The notes under the pieces were generated by a model, which saw only the letters and a program-made list of their open reading frames with translations, ran no database searches and was not told where the DNA came from. Positions 24,296 to 36,953 of a stretch of DNA of 64,000 bases are shown here, one piece after another; positions within the stretch are counted from its first letter, which is position 1, and each line of letters starts with the position of its first letter. Source of the DNA: Tessaracoccus lapidicaptus (lineage in GTDB: Bacteria; Actinomycetota; Actinomycetes; Propionibacteriales; Propionibacteriaceae). A program made the translations under genes and the position numbers. The stretch covers positions 186,001-250,000 of the forward strand of contig NZ_MBQD01000011.1 of NCBI RefSeq assembly GCF_001693815.1, read 5' to 3'.

Positions 24296-24592
24296 GTGGC
24301 AACCACGATCAAGCCGCTCGAGGACCGCATCCTCATCCAGCCCCTCGAGGCCGTTCAGACCACCGCTTCCGGCCTTGTCATCCCCGACACCGCCAAGGAG
24401 AAGCCGCAGGAGGGCAAGGTCATCGCCACCGGCCCCGGGCGCATCGACGACAAGGGCAACCGCGTCCCGCTCGACGTCGCCGAGGGCGATGTCGTCATCT
24501 TCTCGAAGTACGGCGGCACCGAAGTCAAGTACGACGGCCAGGAATACCTCCTGCTGAACGCCCGCGACATCCTCGCCGTCGTCAGCAAGTAA
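24296..24592 (+). CDS. groS: Co-chaperonin GroES
   Basis: The 98-residue lid of the GroEL folding chamber. The sequence opens [18 protein letters not shown] and contains the mobile-loop region ([18 protein letters not shown]) and [17 protein letters not shown]. The GTG at 24296 is chosen because AAAGGTG at 24283-24289 is 6 bases upstream; an in-frame GTG/TTG at 24287 would overlap the RBS. It is followed after 12 bases by groEL under the same CIRCE-controlled promoter. Confidence 0.96.
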   Translation: MATTIKPLEDRILIQPLEAVQTTASGLVIPDTAKEKPQEGKVIATGPGRIDDKGNRVPLDVAEGDVVIFSKYGGTEVKYDGQEYLLLNARDILAVVSK

Positions 24593-26188
<1,596 letters not shown>

Positions 26189-26208
26189 GTCTCCCGGCCT
26201 GACTGCAT

Positions 26209-26245
26209 GCGGGGCCCCGTCCGGTTCGTCCGGGCGGGGCCCCGC
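26209..26245 (+). terminator. Strong hairpin terminator after groEL
   Basis: A 16-bp stem pairs 26209-26224 with 26230-26245 (one T:G wobble) around a 5-base loop TTCGT, 20 bases after the groEL stop. No T-tract. Confidence 0.75.
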
Positions 26246-26294
26246 CGCGTCCCCGGCGGGTGGAAGCGCGGTCGGCGCGCAGGCGTCGGCGGCG

Positions 26295-26300
26295 TAGACT
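26295..26300 (+). promoter_or_regulatory. -10 box of the guaB operon
   Basis: TAGACT with a predicted start near 26307. The leader of about 29 bases carries GAAGGGTGG before the GTG at 26336. Confidence 0.45.
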
Positions 26301-26320
26301 GGCCCCGACGTGCCGGTTGA

Positions 26321-27853
<1,533 letters not shown>

Positions 27854-27869
27854 GGCCGAAGGAGAACCC

Positions 27870-28970
27870 ATGTACGAGCTTGGGCGCAGCAAGCGCGCCA
27901 GCCACGCCTACTCGTTCGACGACGTCGCCATCGCGCCCACGCGGCGCACGCGCGGCGAGGACGAGGTGGACCTGACGTGGAAGATCGACGCCGTGTCCTT
28001 CGACGTCCCCATCGTCGCGGCGCCGATGGATTCGGTCATGAGTCCGGCCACGGCGATCCGGATGGGCGAGCTCGGCGGCCTGGGCGTGCTCAACCTCGAG
28101 GGCCTCTGGACGCGCTACGAGGATCCGCAGGCCCAGTACGAGCAGATCACGCAGCAGTCGGACCAGGTCGTGGCGACCAAGCGGCTGCAGGAGATCTACG
28201 CCGAACCGGTCAAGGCCGAACTGATCCGGGACCGGCTGGCGGAGCTCCGGACGGCCGGCGTCCCGGTCGCCGGGTCCCTGTCGCCCGCCCGGACGCTTGA
28301 GTTCGCCCCCGTGCTGGAGAAGGCGGGGATGGACTTCTTCGTCGTGCGCGGCACCACGGTCTCGGCCGAGCACGTCGGTGGCGAGGACACGCTCAACCTC
28401 AAGGACTTCATCTACCGCTTCGACGTGCCCGTCCTCGTGGGCGGGGTCGCGACCTACCGGGCCGCCCTGCACCTCATGCGCTCCGGCGCGGCCGGTGTGC
28501 TGGTCGGGTTCGGCGGCGGAGCCACCCACACCACGGCCTCGGTGCTCGGCATCGAGGTTCCGATGGCGTCGGCGGTCGCGGACGTCGCTGAGGCGCGCCG
28601 CGACTACCTGGAGGAGTCCGGCGGTCGCTACGTGCATCTCATCGCCGACGGCGCCGTCGGCCGCTCCGGCGACATCGCCAAGGCCATCGCCTGCGGTGCG
28701 GACGCGGTGATGGTGGGCTCGCCGCTCGCGCGGGCGACGGAGGCCCCCGGCCGCGGGTGGCACTGGGGCAGCGAGGCGTGGCACGCCCGCCTGCCGCGCG
28801 GTGAGCGCTCCTTCTTCGAGCAGGTCGGGACCCTCGAGGAGGTCGTGCTCGGCCCGTCGCGGGTGCCCGACGGCACGATGAACCTCGCGGGTGGCCTGCG
28901 CAAGGCCATGGCTCTGACCGGCTACACCGACATCAAGTCCTTCCAGCGGATCGACCTGATCCTCCACTGA
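27870..28970 (+). CDS. guaB3: GuaB3-family IMP dehydrogenase-related protein
   Basis: A 366-residue barrel protein of the GuaB3 group that accompanies GuaB in most actinobacteria. The IMPDH fold is clear ([47 protein letters not shown]). It lacks CBS domains. The loop equal to [11 protein letters not shown] in GuaB reads GFGGGATHTTA here, with His220 where the catalytic Cys should be. It therefore may not work as a standard IMPDH; family roles are debated and a regulatory or GMP-reductase-like function cannot be excluded. It begins 16 bases after guaB and forms an operon with it. Confidence 0.9.
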   Translation: MYELGRSKRASHAYSFDDVAIAPTRRTRGEDEVDLTWKIDAVSFDVPIVAAPMDSVMSPATAIRMGELGGLGVLNLEGLWTRYEDPQAQYEQITQQSDQVVATKRLQEIYAEPVKAELIRDRLAELRTAGVPVAGSLSPARTLEFAPVLEKAGMDFFVVRGTTVSAEHVGGEDTLNLKDFIYRFDVPVLVGGVATYRAALHLMRSGAAGVLVGFGGGATHTTASVLGIEVPMASAVADVAEARRDYLEESGGRYVHLIADGAVGRSGDIAKAIACGADAVMVGSPLARATEAPGRGWHWGSEAWHARLPRGERSFFEQVGTLEEVVLGPSRVPDGTMNLAGGLRKAMALTGYTDIKSFQRIDLILH

Positions 28971-28986
28971 GCCCCGAGGAGCGCCG

Positions 28987-29280
28987 ATGGACGACGCACT
29001 GACCGAACTCAACCGCCTGCGCGGCAGCATCGACAACATGGACTCCGCGCTGATCCATCTCCTGGCGGAGCGGTTCAAGGTGACCCAGCGCGTCGGCGAG
29101 CTCAAGGCCCGCGCCGGGCTGCCGGCGGCGGACCCGGACCGCGAGGCACGACAGATCTCCCGGCTGCGGGCGCTCGCGGTGGAGGCGGAGCTCGACCCGG
29201 AGCTGGCGGAGAAGTTCCTCACGTTCATCGTCGCCGAGGTGGTACGGCATCACGAGAAGATCGCCCGAGGGGAGGGCTGA
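28987..29280 (+). CDS. Chorismate mutase (AroQ type)
   Basis: Converts chorismate to prephenate for Phe/Tyr. A 97-residue all-helical AroQ domain: LNRLRGSIDNMDSALIHLLAERF, then KVTQRVGELKARAGLP and DPDREARQISRLRALA, with the conserved Arg and Lys of the active site. The start lies 16 bases after guaB3 with GAGGAG upstream, and it ends 3 bases before the FAD oxidoreductase start, so all are probably co-transcribed. Intracellular: no signal peptide. Confidence 0.9.
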   Translation: MDDALTELNRLRGSIDNMDSALIHLLAERFKVTQRVGELKARAGLPAADPDREARQISRLRALAVEAELDPELAEKFLTFIVAEVVRHHEKIARGEG

Positions 29281-29283
29281 CCC

Positions 29284-30465
29284 ATGGGTCGTGTCATCGT
29301 CGTGGGCGCGGGGCTCGCCGGGTTGCGGGCCGCCGGCCGGCTCGCCGCGTCGGGGTCCGAGGTGCTCGTCCTCGAGGCAGCCGGCCGCGTGGGTGGCCGG
29401 GTCGCCACCGAGGAGGTGGACGGCTTCCGCTGTGACCGCGGCTTCCAGCTGCTCAACCCCGGCTACCCGGCCGCACGCAGGGCCCTCGACCTGGCCAGGC
29501 TCGACCTCCACCGGTTCGGGCGCGGCGCGGTGCTGCGCACAGCCGCGGGGCGCTCCGTCCTGGCAGACCCGACGCGGCACCCGGCCCACGCCGCCGACCT
29601 GCTCCGCGGTCCGCTGACGGGCGCCGACCTGGCCGCGGTGGTGCGCTGGCTGCGCGGCGCCGGGGACGACGCGGCCACCCTCGCCGAGGCCGTGGCCCGC
29701 GCGGGGTTCTCGCCCGTCGTCGGGCGCGCGCTGCTGCGGTTCTTCGCCGGCGTCACGCTCGACCCGACGGGGGCGACTGCGGCGGCGCAGGTGCGCCGCC
29801 TGGCCGGCTACTTCGCGCTCGCGACGCCGGGAGTACCCGCGCAGGGCATGGCGGCGGTGCCGCTGCAGCTCGCCGAGCCCCTGGCCGGGCGCATCCAGCT
29901 CGGCACGCCCGTGACCGCGGTGGTGCCGGATGCCGCCGGCGTCATCGTGCACCGCGCGGACGGCCGGGAGGAGCGCGCGGCTGGAGTGGTGCTGGCGGCC
30001 GGGCCGGTCGGCAACGCGGCCCTGCTGGGGCTGGAACCCCCGCGCATGCTCGGCGCGACCACCTGGTGGTTCGCGGCGGACGAGGCGCCGAGCAGGTCGC
30101 CGTTCCTGCACCTCGACGTGCGGGCCGAGGCGCGGATCGCCAACACCTGCGTGCAGTCGAACGCGGTGCCCTCCTACGCGCCGGCCGGGCGGCACCTCGT
30201 CCAGGTCACCGCCGTGGGGGCGCACGGACTGTCCGACGGCGACGCCGCGCGGGAATCCGGCGACGTGCTGGGCGCCGACCCGAGGTCGTGGCAGCTGCTG
30301 GTCCGCCACGACGTCACGCACGCCCTGCCGGCCATGGCACCGGGCGCGCACGCGCTGGCTCCCGTGCCGGCCCGGACCGCCGTCGCCGACGACCTGCCGG
30401 GGGCCTCCATCCAGGACGCTCTCGCTGCCGGGGAGCGGGCGGCCAGCGCGGTCGTCACCGGCTGA
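29284..30465 (+). CDS. FAD-dependent oxidoreductase (amine oxidase/phytoene desaturase-like)
   Basis: A 393-residue flavoprotein. The N-terminal dinucleotide-binding motif is VIVVGAGLAGLRAAGRLAASG followed by VLVLEAAGRVGGRVAT, and the C-terminal FAD motif includes DLPGASIQDALAAGERAA. It resembles actinobacterial NAD(P)/FAD-dependent oxidoreductases related to protoporphyrinogen oxidase and phytoene desaturase, but the substrate cannot be deduced. It starts 3 bases after the chorismate mutase stop and is convergent with the SDR gene, 4 bases apart. Confidence 0.82.
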   Translation: MGRVIVVGAGLAGLRAAGRLAASGSEVLVLEAAGRVGGRVATEEVDGFRCDRGFQLLNPGYPAARRALDLARLDLHRFGRGAVLRTAAGRSVLADPTRHPAHAADLLRGPLTGADLAAVVRWLRGAGDDAATLAEAVARAGFSPVVGRALLRFFAGVTLDPTGATAAAQVRRLAGYFALATPGVPAQGMAAVPLQLAEPLAGRIQLGTPVTAVVPDAAGVIVHRADGREERAAGVVLAAGPVGNAALLGLEPPRMLGATTWWFAADEAPSRSPFLHLDVRAEARIANTCVQSNAVPSYAPAGRHLVQVTAVGAHGLSDGDAARESGDVLGADPRSWQLLVRHDVTHALPAMAPGAHALAPVPARTAVADDLPGASIQDALAAGERAASAVVTG

Positions 30466-30469
30466 CGGG

Positions 30470-31303
30470 TCAGCCGCTGACCTCGTCGCGCCACGTGTGC
30501 TGCGGGTGGAAGCCCATCTGGTCCTTGGCGGCCTGGTTGCTCAGCAGGGTTCCGTACTCCGCGACGGAGTCGGGGACCTCCATGCCCGGGTGGATGACCT
30601 CCAGGGCCTCCCGGGTGGGCACGTCGAGGATCGTGTCGTCGGCCGCGATGACGAACGCGTGCGAGCCGGACAGGCTCGCCGTCAGGGCGGCCTCGCACGA
30701 GCGGGCGACGTCGCGGGCGTCGATGTAGCCGAACAGGTTCCAGCGCCGGGCCTCCGGATCCCGGGCGAACGCCGGCTGCTGCGCGTAGTCGTCCACGGTG
30801 AAGATGTTGCTCAGCCGCAGCCCGATGAACGGGATCCCCGCCCAGCGCGAGAACTGCTCGGCCATCGTCTCGGTCATCACCTTCGACAGCGAGTACGTGG
30901 AGTTCGGCAGGGGGTAGTGGCCCTCGTCGACCGGGAGGTAGTTGACCTCGTCGAACGGCAACCCCAGCGTGGTCTCGCTCGAGGCGTAGACGACGCGCTT
31001 GAGCTTGAGCTTCCACGCCGCCAGGAACACGTTGTTGTTCATCAACATGTTCGCGTTGAGGGTGTGCGAGTCCGTGTGGATCCAGTCGGCCGGGATGTTC
31101 GCCAGGTGGATGACGGCGTCCGCGCCCGCGAGGACATCCATGGCCTCGCCGAACTGCGTCAGGTCAGCGCGGTAGAAGCGGCCGGTGTACCACGACGGCC
31201 TGGCGGCGATGTCCGTGGCGACGATGTCGTGGTCGGTGTCGGAGAAGTGGCGGAGGGTGGCCTGGCCGGCTTTGCCCGAGGCTCCCGTGATGACGATGCG
31301 CAT
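30470..31303 (-). CDS. NAD(P)-dependent epimerase/dehydratase (extended SDR)
   Basis: A 277-residue Rossmann protein: GASGKAGQATLRHF (GxxGxxG), the active-site YSLSK (Tyr and Lys spaced by three), HLANIPAD and YIDARDVARSC. Relatives include UDP-glucose 4-epimerase-like and uronate dehydrogenase-like proteins; exact reaction is unknown. The ATG at 31303 has TAGACT (31315-31310) 6 bases upstream and no RBS, so a leaderless message is likely. Confidence 0.85.
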   Translation of the reverse strand: MRIVITGASGKAGQATLRHFSDTDHDIVATDIAARPSWYTGRFYRADLTQFGEAMDVLAGADAVIHLANIPADWIHTDSHTLNANMLMNNNVFLAAWKLKLKRVVYASSETTLGLPFDEVNYLPVDEGHYPLPNSTYSLSKVMTETMAEQFSRWAGIPFIGLRLSNIFTVDDYAQQPAFARDPEARRWNLFGYIDARDVARSCEAALTASLSGSHAFVIAADDTILDVPTREALEVIHPGMEVPDSVAEYGTLLSNQAAKDQMGFHPQHTWRDEVSG

Positions 31304-31309
31304 GCGCCC

Positions 31310-31315
31310 AGTCTA
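31310..31315 (-). promoter_or_regulatory. Leaderless -10 box of the SDR gene
   Basis: TAGACT on the minus strand, 6 bases before the ATG at 31303. Confidence 0.45.
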
Positions 31316-31334
31316 GGGAAGCGCAGCGCGGGCA

Positions 31335-31357
31335 GGGGCGCCGCGTCGCGACGCCCC
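31335..31357 (-). terminator. Possible terminator after cysK
   Basis: GGGGCG (31335-31340) pairs with CGCCCC (31352-31357) around an 11-base GC-rich loop, 13 bases past the cysK stop. Modest stem, no T-tract. Confidence 0.4.
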
Positions 31358-31370
31358 CCCTCGCCACGAC

Positions 31371-32300
31371 TCACTTGTCCAGCAGGCCCTCGAACAGCAC
31401 GGTCGAGAGGTAGCGCTCGCCGAACGACGGGATGATCACCACGATGGTCTTGCCGGCGTTCTCCGGGCGCCCGGCAACCTCGATGGCCGCCGACAGTGCC
31501 GCGCCGGACGACAGGCCGACCAACAGGCCCTCCTCCTGGGCAGCGCGGCGAGCGAACTCCACCGCCTGGTCGATGTTGCGCGGCAGGACCTCATCGATGA
31601 CCGACCGGTCCAGGATCTCGGGCACGAAGTTGGCGCCGATGCCCTGGATCTTGTGCGGGCCGGGCTGCCCGCCCGAGAGGATCGGGGACTCCTGGGGCTC
31701 GACAGCCACGATCCGCACCTCAGGCTTGCGCTCCTTGAGCACCTGCCCGACGCCGGTGATCGTGCCGCCGGTGCCGACGCCCGCCACGACGATGTCGACC
31801 GTGCCGTCGGTGTCGTTCCAGATCTCCTCGGCCGTGGTCCTGCGGTGGATCTCCACGTTGGCGGGGTTGGCGAACTGGCGTGCCAGCACCCCGCCGCGCT
31901 CCGCGGCGATCTCCTCGGCCTTCTCGACCGCGCCCCGCATGCCCTGCGGGCCGGGGGTGAGGACCAGCTCAGCGCCGTAGGCCTTCAGCAGCGCGCGCCG
32001 CTCCAGCGACATCGTCTCGGGCATGGTCAGCACCACCTTGTAGCCGCGCGCGGCCCCCACCATGGCCAGGGCGATGCCGGTGTTGCCGGAGGTGCCCTCG
32101 ACGATCGTGCCGCCGGGCTGCAGCTGGCCCGACGCCTCGGCGGCGTCGATGATGGACACGCCGATGCGGTCCTTGACGGAGTTCGCCGGGTTGTAGAACT
32201 CGAGCTTCGCCAGGACGGTGGCGTTGTCGCCGGCGATGCGGTTGAGCTTCACGAGGGGGGTGCGGCCGATCAGGGCGGTCACGTCAGAGTAGATGTTCAT
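31371..32300 (-). CDS. cysK: Cysteine synthase A (O-acetylserine sulfhydrylase)
   Basis: PLP enzyme making cysteine from O-acetylserine and sulfide. The 309-residue protein has Lys43 in [11 protein letters not shown] as the PLP Schiff base, [12 protein letters not shown] for the substrate loop, [11 protein letters not shown] for the phosphate, and [12 protein letters not shown] good Shine-Dalgarno (GGAGGAGG on the minus strand) precedes the ATG. No cysE is adjacent in this window. It is divergent from guaA. Confidence 0.95.
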   Translation of the reverse strand: MNIYSDVTALIGRTPLVKLNRIAGDNATVLAKLEFYNPANSVKDRIGVSIIDAAEASGQLQPGGTIVEGTSGNTGIALAMVGAARGYKVVLTMPETMSLERRALLKAYGAELVLTPGPQGMRGAVEKAEEIAAERGGVLARQFANPANVEIHRRTTAEEIWNDTDGTVDIVVAGVGTGGTITGVGQVLKERKPEVRIVAVEPQESPILSGGQPGPHKIQGIGANFVPEILDRSVIDEVLPRNIDQAVEFARRAAQEEGLLVGLSSGAALSAAIEVAGRPENAGKTIVVIIPSFGERYLSTVLFEGLLDK

Positions 32301-32398
32301 GCCGTCGGCAACCTCCTCCGGTGACCGCTTTATTCCCGCGGGGAGCCACGAATCTCACGCGGCGGGGCCGCGGATGGGAGTTCCCGGCGCCGACGCAA

Positions 32399-32404
32399 TA
32401 GACT
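32399..32404 (+). promoter_or_regulatory. Leaderless -10 box of guaA
   Basis: TAGACT lies 7 bases before the guaA ATG at 32412; no Shine-Dalgarno is visible. Confidence 0.5.
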
Positions 32405-32411
32405 GCCGCGC

Positions 32412-33965
<1,554 letters not shown>

Positions 33966-33972
33966 TACCCGC

Positions 33973-34254
33973 TCAGATGTCGTAGCGGGGGCCGCCCTCG
34001 GGCGGTTGCGGGTTGTTGCGCGAGTCGTACCAGCGCTTCGCCTTGTCGAAGCCTTCCTCGGCCAGCGACCCGCCGTCCTCCTCGCGGGGGATGACGGCCC
34101 ACAGGACCAGGTAGATGAGCACGCCGCTGCCGGCGAAGATGGCGACGAGCACGAACGCGATGCGCACGAGCGTCGCGTCGACGCCCAGGTAGCGGGCCAG
34201 GCCGGCGCAGACGCCGCCGATCATGGCGCCGGAGCGGGGGCGGGTGAGTTTCAT
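33973..34254 (-). CDS. Small PspC-domain membrane protein
   Basis: 93 residues. A PspC domain fills residues 1-60: RSGAMIGGVCAGLARYLGVDATLVRIAFVL followed by a membrane helix with GSGVLIYLVLWAVIP (quoted in parts). A charged cytoplasmic tail follows. The ATG at 34254 has AAGGAA 6 bases upstream on the minus strand, and it overlaps the stop of the preceding small gene by ATGA. The last of three minus-strand genes reading away from the PspC histidine kinase. PspC proteins sense or respond to envelope stress. Confidence 0.85.
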   Translation of the reverse strand: MKLTRPRSGAMIGGVCAGLARYLGVDATLVRIAFVLVAIFAGSGVLIYLVLWAVIPREEDGGSLAEEGFDKAKRWYDSRNNPQPPEGGPRYDI

Positions 34255-34445
34255 GGGAGTTCCTTTCGGGGGGTTCGGCCGCGGGAGGCGAGGAGTCCGA
34301 TCGCGCCGGCCGCGGCCAGGATCACGGCGAGGATCGGTTGCATGAAGGGCGCCGCGAGCAGCGGAGCCGTGATGAGCACGATGCCGAAGCCGACGGCGGC
34401 GAGGCCGACCGCCAGGGCGGACAGGTCCAGCGGGGGCCGGGTCAT
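34251..34445 (-). CDS. Small membrane protein in the PspC cluster
   Basis: 64 residues with two hydrophobic stretches (LSALAVGLAAVGFGIVLITAP; PILAVILAAAGAIGLLAS) and a basic tail. I do not recognise a family. The ATG at 34445 is chosen because GAGGAG lies 5 bases upstream; a GTG two codons earlier would sit too close to it. It follows the larger PspC gene immediately and overlaps the small PspC gene by ATGA, so it is likely translated and linked in function. Confidence 0.7.
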   Translation of the reverse strand: MTRPPLDLSALAVGLAAVGFGIVLITAPLLAAPFMQPILAVILAAAGAIGLLASRGRTPRKELP

Positions 34446-34447
34446 GG

Positions 34448-35560
34448 TCACTCCTCAATTCTGACGCGGCTGAGCGTCGCGTCGACGATGACGTCGATAT
34501 CGAGGCGTTCCCGCCCGCGCTCGCTCGGCCAGGCCGGGTCAAGCGTCACCTCGCTCAGCACGTTGGTGTGGTCCGCGACACCTCCGGTGGGCCAGGCGGG
34601 GAGGAGCACGGTGACGTCGGAGGCGACGGCCTCGACGCGGAGCTCGGTGATGTCGGTGAAGTCGGTGTCTGTGAGGTCGATGACGCGGCTGTCGGCCACC
34701 GTCTTGACGGTCAGGACGCCCGGGTCCGGGGCCGTCAGTTCGCCGGCTGCCTGCGTCGACAGCCACCCGGAGGCAGCCATGCCGGCCACCAGCGCGATCA
34801 GCAGCGGCCGCGGCACGCGTCGCTCCCGCGTCACGAGCGCGTACCCGACGGTCAGCAGCCCTGCGGTGACCATGCCGGAGCCCAACGCGGCGGGGACGCT
34901 GCCGAGCAGGACGAAGGCCGCGGCCGACGCGACGACGGCGACGCCGAGGATCCCGGCGCCCGTCCCCCACGCGGCCGGTGGGCGCGGAGCCTGCGGGCGG
35001 GCGGGCACGGGGGAGTAGAGGTCGACGACGGGCAGACTCGCGGCGAGGCGGTCCTGCCCTGCCGCCGCCTCCATGGTGGAGCGCCACCGCGCCACCAGGT
35101 GGTCGTCGCTTTCGGCCACCGGCTGCTCCGCCGGCGCGGCCGGGGCGGCAGTCCGGCCGCCCAGCTTGCCGCGGCGGGCCAGGACCAGGATGCCGAGGAG
35201 CAGGACGCCGGGGCCCCACGGCAGGGGGGTGGCGGAGCTGACCAGCGCGACGAGGGCGATCGAACTGCCCACCACCGTGCCCTGCTGGGCGAGCCGGCTC
35301 CAGGTGGCGAAGGCGGGGAGGTGCGCGTCGACGGGGCGGGTCCCGTCGCGGCCCGGGGTGAGGGCGCTGCCCCAGAGGTAGAGCGCCACGCCGATGCCGC
35401 CGCTGAGCGCCAGGAGGGCGAACGCGACGCGCACCAGCACGACGTCGACGCCGAGCCGTGCCGCGATGGCACGGGAGAGCCCGGTGCCGGGCCCCGCCTC
35501 CTGACGCCGGAGTCCGCGGAGGCCGGGATCGAGCCAACCCAGGTCGAGGTGCGTGGTCAT
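34448..35560 (-). CDS. PspC-domain multi-pass membrane protein (EsrI-like candidate)
   Basis: 370 residues. An N-terminal PspC domain (SRAIAARLGVDVVLVRVAFALLALSG, residues about 25-75) is followed by further membrane segments and a C-terminal soluble domain with DSRVIDLTDTDFTDITELRVEAVASDVTVLL, resembling the beta-rich cell-wall-active/LiaF-type C terminus. It is divergent from a PspC-histidine kinase. That layout matches the EsrISR system of Corynebacterium glutamicum, where EsrI is a membrane modulator of the kinase; the equivalence is inferred. ATG 35560 was chosen over far upstream frames with no coding character. Confidence 0.78.
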   Translation of the reverse strand: MTTHLDLGWLDPGLRGLRRQEAGPGTGLSRAIAARLGVDVVLVRVAFALLALSGGIGVALYLWGSALTPGRDGTRPVDAHLPAFATWSRLAQQGTVVGSSIALVALVSSATPLPWGPGVLLLGILVLARRGKLGGRTAAPAAPAEQPVAESDDHLVARWRSTMEAAAGQDRLAASLPVVDLYSPVPARPQAPRPPAAWGTGAGILGVAVVASAAAFVLLGSVPAALGSGMVTAGLLTVGYALVTRERRVPRPLLIALVAGMAASGWLSTQAAGELTAPDPGVLTVKTVADSRVIDLTDTDFTDITELRVEAVASDVTVLLPAWPTGGVADHTNVLSEVTLDPAWPSERGRERLDIDVIVDATLSRVRIEE

Positions 35561-35696
35561 GGAACCAGTCTCCCGCGGCCGGGGCGCCGGGGGCATCGGG
35601 TGACCCCCTGAGGGGCACCTGAGATGCGCGCCCGGGACCCCTGGAAACGGCCCGCGGCCCTGGTGGGGGCGCGCGTGTGCGTGACAGGGTGGGGGC
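35561..35696. promoter_or_regulatory. Divergent intergenic region of the PspC three-component module
   Basis: 136 bases between the PspC membrane gene and the PspC-kinase gene. It contains CCCCT-g-AGGGG at 35605-35615, a perfect 5+5 inverted repeat, as a candidate operator. Weak -10-like boxes (CAGGGT 6 bases from the kinase ATG; GAGACT 6 bases from the opposite ATG) would give leaderless messages both ways. Confidence 0.35.
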
Positions 35697-36953
35697 ATGA
35701 CCGATCTCCCCGTGCCGACCGCGCCCCCGCGCGCGCCGCTGCAGCGACGCCCGGAGGGCCGGGTGATCGCCGGGGTGGCGTCCGGGTTGGCGGCGCACCT
35801 CGGCGTCCCCGTGGCGCAGGTCCGTCTCGCCTTCCTGGTGCTGGCCCTGTTCTCCGGCGCCGGCGTGCTGGCCTACGGTGCGCTGTGGGTCCTGCTACCG
35901 CGTGCCGCGGCGCAGGCCGAGGCGGCCGGCCTGGAGGCTGCCACCCGCAGCGGCATGCGGCCGCAGGCCGAGCCCGCCGCGTGGGGGGTCGACTCGGGCC
36001 TGATGGTCGCCGGCGGCATGGTCGTCGTCGGCCTGCTGTGGCTGTTCGTCGCCGGCGGCGTGGTACCCGCGGGGCTGTTCTGGCCGGTGGTCATCGGCGG
36101 CATCGGCGTCATCGTCATCTGGCTGCAGGTGGACGAGCGTGTCGGCCGCTCCGGGGTGGCGCCGGGGGCCGGCTGGTGGGGGCGGGTGAGCCGTGGCGGG
36201 GGGACCATGAGCCTGGTCCGTCTCGTCGGAGGCCTGCTCCTGGTCGGCGCCGGGACCAGCTGGATCCTCGCCACGCAGGTCGGTCTCACGCAGTTGCCGG
36301 GCGTGCTCGGCGCCTCGGGGGTGCTGTTGGCCGGGCTGGTGGTGGTGGCTGCCCCGTGGCTGGCCCAGCAGCGCACCCGTGTCCGGCAGGCGGACGCGGA
36401 GCGGCTGCGGGCCGAGGCCCGCGCCGACATGGCGGCGCACCTGCATGACTCGGTGCTCCAGACGCTGGCGCTCATTCAGCGCCAGGCCGGCGACGCGCAG
36501 ACGGTCGCGACGTTGGCGCGCCGCCAGGAACGCGAGCTGCGAACCTGGCTGTACGGCGAGGCCACGCGCGCGGCGTCGCTGCGGTCCGCCCTGCGTGAGG
36601 TGGCCGCCGACGTCGAGGGCCGGTTCGCCGTCGACGTCGAGCTGGTCTGCGTCGGCGACGCGGACATCGACGACCGGGTCGAGGCGCTGGTGCAGGCCAC
36701 GCGCGAGGCCGTCACCAATGCCGCGAAGCACTCGGGTGCGCCGCGGGTGGACGTGTACGCGGAGGTGGACGACGGACGCGTCGAGGTGTTCGTGCGCGAC
36801 CGCGGCGCCGGCTTCGACCCCGACGACGTGCCTGAGGGGCGCATGGGCGTGCGAGAATCGATCCGGGGCAGGATGGAGCGGTACGGCGGCAGCGCCACGG
36901 TCCGGTCCTCGCCCGGAGATGGTACCGAGGTGAAGGTGGAGATCGCCCTATGA
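35697..36953 (+). CDS. PspC-domain sensor histidine kinase (EsrS/LiaS-like)
   Basis: 418 residues. PspC domain at about 15-70 (GRVIAGVASGLAAHLGVPVA), then three or four more membrane segments up to about residue 222, a cytoplasmic DHp helix with the phosphoacceptor His250 in AAHLHDSVLQTLALIQ, and an HATPase_c domain with N-box EAVTNAAKH (337-345), DRGAGFD and MGVRESIRGRM. This is the NarL-type kinase family. The stop overlaps the response regulator start by ATGA, so the pair is co-translated. It likely senses envelope state through its membrane part. Confidence 0.9.
   Translation: MTDLPVPTAPPRAPLQRRPEGRVIAGVASGLAAHLGVPVAQVRLAFLVLALFSGAGVLAYGALWVLLPRAAAQAEAAGLEAATRSGMRPQAEPAAWGVDSGLMVAGGMVVVGLLWLFVAGGVVPAGLFWPVVIGGIGVIVIWLQVDERVGRSGVAPGAGWWGRVSRGGGTMSLVRLVGGLLLVGAGTSWILATQVGLTQLPGVLGASGVLLAGLVVVAAPWLAQQRTRVRQADAERLRAEARADMAAHLHDSVLQTLALIQRQAGDAQTVATLARRQERELRTWLYGEATRAASLRSALREVAADVEGRFAVDVELVCVGDADIDDRVEALVQATREAVTNAAKHSGAPRVDVYAEVDDGRVEVFVRDRGAGFDPDDVPEGRMGVRESIRGRMERYGGSATVRSSPGDGTEVKVEIAL

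Noticed and set aside
34455-34542. An N-terminal extension of the small PspC protein to 34542
   Set aside because: The extension overlaps the 64-residue membrane gene and the end of the larger PspC gene in another frame; RBS and overlap favour the ATG at 34254.
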